64,000 bases of DNA. Source: Euryodendron excelsum (lineage: Eukaryota; Streptophyta; Magnoliopsida; Ericales; Pentaphylacaceae). Both the position numbers and the translations under genes were made by a program. Of the stretch, positions 58,381-64,000 are shown in pieces (the stretch's first letter is position 1; each line of letters opens with the position of its first letter). The stretch is taken from assembly GCA_033060915.1 (NCBI GenBank), contig CM065397.1, positions 25,326,001-25,390,000 of the forward strand, in the 5' to 3' direction. Under the pieces are notes generated by a model, which saw only the letters and a program-made list of their open reading frames with translations, ran no database searches and had not been told where the DNA came from.

Positions 58381-58991
58381 TGTTAGAAAACCAGAATTAA
58401 AAGATACGAAATCTCAAATCATAAACATGAAAATATTCTTATATAAACATTTTAGCAATACATAATTGAACATAAACAAGAAAACGCAAACCAGCCGGGG
58501 CTCGTGTTCTACACGATGTCCTTAAACCGAATTAGCCCCTTACCGTCAGTGCTTGAGTTATTGGGCTTTCGATTAGCAGGATACAGCGGCTTCTCGGTGT
58601 TGGAGGTAGCACGGCCTCGTTTACCCGGCGAACTCGACTGTGTTGTACACTCTCTCTACAAATGATTCGGAAACAAGGACAAAAACGATTCGGAAATAAG
58701 GATGAAGTAGATAAGATGCTTGAGATAGAATGCTCTACACCAAGAAGAATAACCCTTATATAGATGACATGGATACACATGAAAAGCCACCAACATTCAT
58801 AGGGTATTATGGAATTGAATATGTAAGTTATATTTTTTCATCTTCTAGCACATGGTGAAACTCTAAAAGTCACACTCTTTTATCTTTTAGCACATGGTGA
58901 AACTTTACAAGTCATTTTCATTCACACATGGTGAAATTCCAAAGGCTATTTGCATTCACACATGACTATTTGCATTCACTCATTTCCAACA
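58381..58991 (-). mobile_element. Solo LTR with TSD TTTAA
   Basis: It starts TGTTAGAAAACC, ends TTTCCAACA, and is flanked by TTTAA on both sides (58376-58380 and 58992-58996). A GC-rich block (58495-58640) and a minus-strand TATATAAGGG (about 58753-58762) suggest minus orientation. CACATGGTGAAA repeats lie at 58850-58960. No internal region or second copy is in the window, so it arose by LTR-LTR recombination. Family not identified. Confidence 0.85.
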
Positions 58992-59002
58992 TTTAAGACT
59001 GA

Positions 59003-59228
59003 GGGTTTGTTTGGTGAAGTTTATTTTGATTATTTTTTTAAGTTGACTATTTTGGTTTATAAAAACAAAAAAGTCAAAATTTTTTTTGGTTTTTTGACTT
59101 TTGTAAGCTAAGGTAAGATAAAGAGTAAAAAAAAAAGAAGCAAAAAAATAAAATAAAATAAAATATTTTTGGTTAAAAACTAAAAAGCTAACTCAAAAAA
59201 ACTTGACAAAACACCCTACAAACGGGTC
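59003..59228. mobile_element. MITE with GGGTTTGTTTGG-type ends
   Basis: The left end GGGTTTGTTTGGTGAAGTTT is mirrored, with gaps, by the right end (minus strand GGACCCGTTTGTAGGGTGTT), and inner parts share TTTTTTTAAGTT and TTTAGTTTTT stretches. No transposase. Edges approximate. Confidence 0.5.
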
Positions 59229-59502
59229 CTGATTGTTTAAGGTTTAAGATTGTCCGAGTAAAGAATAATATAAGACGGTCCAGTAAACAAAATATTATGA
59301 TGTATTGATACAATTGCACAAGTGCCCAGAGACCTAAAGGTGGGTTTTCTTAAAGCTATAATACAAAACCATTTAGCATTTACCCGTACTTTAAAAATTC
59401 AATTACTTTTGGGTTTTTTTTTTTTATTATTTTATTGTATTTGAATGGGTTTGAGCACTATCATTTGCTGCGTAGTATCCTTCAATCTACCACTTAGTTT
59501 GA

Positions 59503-60296
59503 GCCCGCTTGGAATTTGTGGAAACGAAAGGGAAAGAAATGGAAAAGAAATGACAAAGAATGATAGGAAAAGTGGTTTTTTTCTCCAGTTTGATTTTCTA
59601 AGGCTGCGCTTGGAATCTGAATTTATAAAAAAAAAAAAAAGAAGGAAAAAAAATGTAAGGAAAAAGAAAACAAAATAAAAGAGAAATTTTGTTCTCTTTT
59701 CTTTTGCCTTTTTTTTTTTTTTTTCTGTTTTCATCACTAAATTCTTGATTCAAACACAGCCTGAAGAAAATAGAAGAACAATAATCCCCCCCTCCCCCTC
59801 CCCCCCCTCCCCCCAATCTTGTCAAAATTTTTCGTTATTTTTTCTTTTCTTGTCTTTTTTTTTTTTTTCCTCTTTTCCTCTTAAATAGAACCAAACGGGA
59901 AAAGAAAGAAAATTTGTTATTTTCTTTTTCCTTTTTTTTTTTTCTTCAAGTTCCAAAGAGGCTGTAAGAAAATAGACTTTTTTCAGTCTTCACTTTTATA
60001 GCCTATTTGGAACTTAGGGGAGGGAAGAAAAAGGAAGGGAAAGGGAAGGAAAGAGAAAATGAGGAAAAAATAGTTTTCCTTTCTTGTTTGATTTTGTTAA
60101 AAAAAATAGAAGAAAAGTGGAGGAAAATAAGAGAGAAAGAGAGAGATTGTTTTAAAAAATTTTCTTCTATTTTTCCTTCCCTTTCCCCTCTTTTCCATTC
60201 TTTTCTCCTCCTAGGTAGAATCAAACAAAGAAAGGAAAGTAAATAGTGATTTTTCCTTTCTTTTTCTTCCCTTTCCCAAATTCCAAACAGAGTTTT
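59503..60296. mobile_element. Nested purine/pyrimidine-rich MITE cluster
   Basis: An outer pair (CGCTTGGAATTTG near 59507, AAATTCCAAACAGAG near 60278) encloses an inner element, 59602-59763, with ends AGGCTGCGCTTGGAATCTGA and, inverted, AGGCTGTGTTTGAATCAAGA. Further ends of the same kind occur near 59880-59975 and 60000-60235 (TTTGGAACTTAGG, ATCAAACAAAG). The strands are almost all A/G or C/T and could form hairpins. Confidence 0.6.
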
Positions 60297-61712
60297 AGTT
60301 GAACAACTTCACCGCTCAAATGCTTCTCAAACATGGGTTACATGGAATAATTTTTCTTAAAATGGCCAATTAGTGACTTAATTTTTTTTCCTTCTGGTTG
60401 CAGCTATTTTGTCTTATCCCCATCATGTCCTAGTCTAACTTATTAATGCATGTGTTGGTTTCTTGGCCATTGGTAAATTCTACACTTTGATAAAGACATT
60501 ATAGTCGTAGGGGGAAGCTGCTGGATTACTTTACAATCCATCTTTGGAGAGTACAAGCAACTGTGTGGATATTTATGTTATGTTCCGTACAAGCAAGAGA
60601 ACAAAGGCACAGAAAATTCATAGTTGAAGAAAGATGAATTCATGGTTATTTCAAATGAAGAGTGGAAGGTTAAATTAGTAATTTCATTTTGTAATTTGTA
60701 CTAGCGCATAGAATACACGCACATCAATTGATGAACTAAAGAAAAGACAACTCAGTACACGAGATTCTTATTACCAAAGATTTGAGGAGGCCGATGTACA
60801 CACTTTTGCTCACAGAGAGTCTGCTTTTATATTATAAACTTGTGACGCTTAAATTGTAGTGAAACAATCTTACAACTTGAGCCAAAGTCTACCGTATGCC
60901 ATCTACAAAATGCCTTTCTCACCGTACAATATGGGAATAGAATAAAGTCAGATCATGATATGTATCTATCAACAAAGTGATTAATCCATGTCGGGATGCA
61001 GTGTATCGATGGTTGAATAGATGGCTTCCATTATCAATCATTTACTATTATATTTGTATGTACCTAAATGCAATACATCAACGCAATGAATAGTGGGTTG
61101 GTTATGATATTAAATATATATAAGATTCTTAAGTTTAATTCTTATTACCTTCATGTGTTTATTTATTATTGATGAAATACATTAAATTTACATTATTTTT
61201 CTGAGTCTGCACGAGTTCAAAGGTGTAATCTACATGTATCAATGTTGCTTTAAAATATTGCAACAGGCCAATTATATTAATTAACCCTAACCCCAGGGTC
61301 CCCGCGCACTGTATGAAGGAAAAGTGAATTCACAATGCCCACTGAAATTTTGTTTTACTAGGCTGCTATTAAAATTACTTATTTGCCCGTCTTTCAATGA
61401 GCATGATGCCCCACAAAGAATAAAAATAGTCCCCGGGAAGATACAGGCTGCCTGGCTGTCCGTTGAATACCTTACATGCAAAGTGCTTAATTGTGTTGAC
61501 GAGCACTATGGAGTATGGACTTTATTTACTAAACTATATTTTATTTTCTAGGTACAATAAATAAATAAATTGGTAAATTAGAAACAAAGTAAACCAAAGA
61601 AAGATTGCAAAGATGAAGGAAATTAATATGATAACATGATGACAAAAGAAAGGTGTTTTTCTTTCACTCAACCCCACCGCCCCATAAGGTGGTTTTAAAC
61701 AATAGTTTTGCT
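60297..61712. other. Intergenic stretch
   Basis: No gene was recognised. A segment at 61280-61510 is GC-richer than its surroundings but neither strand gives a known domain. Confidence 0.5.
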
Positions 61713-64000
61713 CAATGTTTTGAAATTCGGACCGTTGAGCGAACCGGACAGAAGACCGGGTCACGGATCACTGGTTTAATCGTCGGGTCAACCGTTATTG
61801 AATCGGAATCGAACCGTGACGTCATAAATACAATTTAAATGTATATACATATTTATATAATTTACAAAAAAATAATAATAATTGCCTAAAAATCTGAAGT
61901 TTCTTAAGTATTGCTTCTAATGATTTTCTTAATTTCTAAAAAAAATATTATAAATGCATAAAATCACAAATTAACAATATAACTTAGAATGAAGAATTAA
62001 GGGAATAAAAGAATAAGTTAGAACAATTCCAAGCAAATAATCACAAGACAATAACATAAATATAAAGGTCCAAAGTTATGAAGTCATTCTAGTGAGATCA
62101 TACCTTATTTTCATTCATTGAAGATATCATCCAAAAAGTATTCCATAACATTTTTCTAACCATATGTCATCTCCCAAGCTAAGCACAGATCAAATTTAAA
62201 ATTTAGAACAACAATCATTGAAATCAAAATATCATCCTAAAAGTAATTCATAATAGGTGATTATTTATAAAAAAAAAAAAAAATTGAGGCAATCAGAAAG
62301 ACCAAGAAGTTAACCTCGCCCCCAAAAAAAATTCAAAAGAAACGGCATGGATCAATGCCTCTAATTTCTAACACAACTTCAATGACACATGATGTCAACA
62401 TTCACATAGCCTTGAAATCCCACTCAAAAAACATGGAAACACTTGGAATGTTATACTGAAAAAATCTCTACTAATTCCAATTCACCTCACTGCCAATCTA
62501 CAACAAACCCTATCATGCAAGATTCAACAATTTGCTAACAAACTACACAAGATGTACCCAGTTCAAACCCCACCCCACCTTAACAAAAAAAAAAACCCCA
62601 CCAAAAAAAAAAAGTTCAAAGATGTAAACAATAACCATAACCAATAGACAGTTGGTTGTAACTCAGCGAATTCTCCCTTTAGGACAATTACAACAAGCCC
62701 AACAACTATATAACAGATCACAATAGCCTCAGGTCAGTTGACAAAAGTTCATCTCAGTTGGTTCCTAAAAGGGGCACAAATGAGATCCAAACTCCCAAGT
62801 TTAACCAAGTTTAAAATAACATAAATCATAAGTTGCAAATATAAAGGATTGGTTTACAACATCAAGATACAAGATTTAGCTCAAAGCCTTAAAAACAATT
62901 ATAACCAAGCATAAATAAGGTCCAAATTAAAAACTAGTCGATAACATCACACCATTGTTAAATAAAAAGATGGAATAAAACCAATCCACTACATTGCTCT
63001 TTTTTTGCCTAAGCTCTTAGGGGATATCGGAGCCAATCATCATCCTCATCCTCATTGTTGTTGTTGCCATTCCCATCTCTACCATCATGAGTGTTTGGCT
63101 CATCATCCATATTCCCACCACCAAAAGATTGGAAGTCAACATCATCTCCAAGTTCTAACAGCACATCATCTTCCTTGTCAACATCTACAAGAGTTGTAAC
63201 AAAATTATTGACATTTCACTAATGTTTATAGAAAGTAATGTTTATAGAAAGTAATCTTTATAATGAAAACTTTATTTACTAACCCTCTTGTGGACGATGA
63301 CATTGCCTCTTACTTTGTGGAGTTAAATTTTCTTCGTAGAACATTTTTTCCAACTCATCATAATCAAGAAGTGGAGGCTCTTCTTCTTCTTCAACAATCC
63401 AAAACTCAGTCTTGTCAATGCTTTCAATGTCTACTGGATCATAATTGTTCTTCATTTTTTCATAGTGCCTATAAATTATTTTTGAAAATAAGATTATATG
63501 AGAAAATGATTAGAAGTAAATGTAATAATACCATACTAAAGAAGTTTACCTATTCTTCAACCGCAAGTTGTAATGAACAAAAACAAGATCATTAAGCCTC
63601 TGATGTTCTAATCTATTCCTCTTCTTTGTATGAATACGTTAAAAAACACTCCAATTCCTTTCACAACCAGAGGAGCTGCTAGTTTGGCTAAGAATTCGAA
63701 TTGCCAACTTTTGCAAGTTTGGAGCACTATGCCCAAATAACCTCCACCATTCATCTTATTACCAATAAAGAATCAAAACAAACGATAAATAAATAAAAGT
63801 GATAAGATAATATCCAATAATACACTCATAAGAATTTCTAACACTAATAAAGTCAAATTAAAGCAATAAATTTACCAGGTTGTGTTGTCTTGGATGTAAT
63901 AATAGCAAGCTCTCTTCCAAAGCTTTCTAATCGGTCTCAAACTAATCTAGTTTCCGCCAAGAGCTTTGTCTTGCTACCTGTGGCTTTGGTGTCAATTACA
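61713..64000 (-). mobile_element. hAT transposon, 3' part, runs off the right edge
   Basis: The left end CAATGTTTTGAAATTCGGAC, followed by GAACCGG-type sequence to about 61830, matches the form of plant hAT ends (CAGTGTTTT-like). A spliced transposase C-terminus lies at 63009-64000 on the minus strand. 61840-63000 is an AT-rich non-coding 3' region. The other end is outside the window. Confidence 0.75.
63009..64000 (-). pseudogene. hAT transposase, last four exons (partial)
   Basis: Minus-strand exons: 64000-63876 (open at the edge), 63754-63550, 63468-63284 and 63184-63009 (stop TAG). Donors GTAAAT, GTAAAC and GTTAGT pair with AG acceptors, and all joints keep phase. Exon two carries the dimerisation core: FGHSAPNLQKLAIRI, SSSSGCERNWSVF and RLEHQRLNDLVFVHYNLRLK. 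The last exons are acidic (IVEEEEEPPLLDYDEL; NNNNEDEDDDWLRYPL). A TAA at 63639-63641 follows NWSVF and a TGA sits at 63937-63939, so this copy is not functional as written. Confidence 0.85.

Noticed and set aside
59432..60246. Lys/Glu-rich and Phe/Ser-rich ORFs on both strands
   Set aside because: They are low-complexity translations of the purine/pyrimidine-rich MITE cluster.
61287..61551. Overlapping ORFs in a GC-richer segment
   Set aside because: Neither strand shows a recognisable domain or start context.

Overview
The window is a transposon-dense piece of a flowering-plant nuclear genome, most likely a eudicot with a large repeat-rich genome. The evidence is AT-rich DNA, plant-specific LTR-retrotransposon lineages (Sirevirus-type Copia, Tat/Ogre-type Gypsy), hAT transposases and MITEs, and one host gene of a plant DUF1336/EDR2-like family. 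The species cannot be named from the sequence. No tRNA, rRNA, CRISPR, bacterial or organellar gene was seen.

Layout. 1-3632: intergenic DNA with two long-TIR non-autonomous DNA elements, microsatellites and one copy of a dispersed repeat. 3633-18422: a decayed Copia element on the minus strand whose gag is split by a second, fuller Copia element (5823-16204). The inner element has both LTRs, PBS, PPT, gag, pro, integrase, RT, RNase H and an extra env-like ORF, all broken. 18423-19270: element debris and a small MITE. 19271-21309: a hAT transposon with a truncated transposase and subterminal repeats. About 21470-37057: a very large Tat/Ogre-type Gypsy element on the plus strand. It has a long 5' LTR, a truncated 3' LTR and a gag with many stops, no recognisable pol, and an antisense plant-mobile-domain (PMD) ORF. 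37058-39911: the second copy of the dispersed repeat and a possible Harbinger-like element. 39912-40835: the only convincing intact gene, intronless and GC-rich, encoding a 307-aa DUF1336/EDR2 C-terminal-domain protein. 43014-56519: a long-TIR, Mutator-like DNA element containing a Tat-lineage Gypsy element on the minus strand (44219-55821, perfect TSD CAATC). That Gypsy element has gag, protease, RT, two RNase H domains and integrase, plus an antisense PMD gene with at least three plausible introns. 56520-61712: intergenic DNA with a solo LTR (TSD TTTAA) and MITEs. 61713-64000: the 3' end of another hAT element, whose transposase exons join in phase but carry stops; it runs off the right edge.

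How the parts relate: the window records repeated nesting (Copia in Copia, Gypsy in a Mutator-like element) around one conserved gene. Every transposon coding region read here has stops, frameshifts, deletions or changed catalytic residues, so current activity from these copies is unlikely. The most unusual feature is that two separate Tat-lineage elements carry a PMD-type ORF in antisense beside their 3' LTR, one with clear GT-AG introns.
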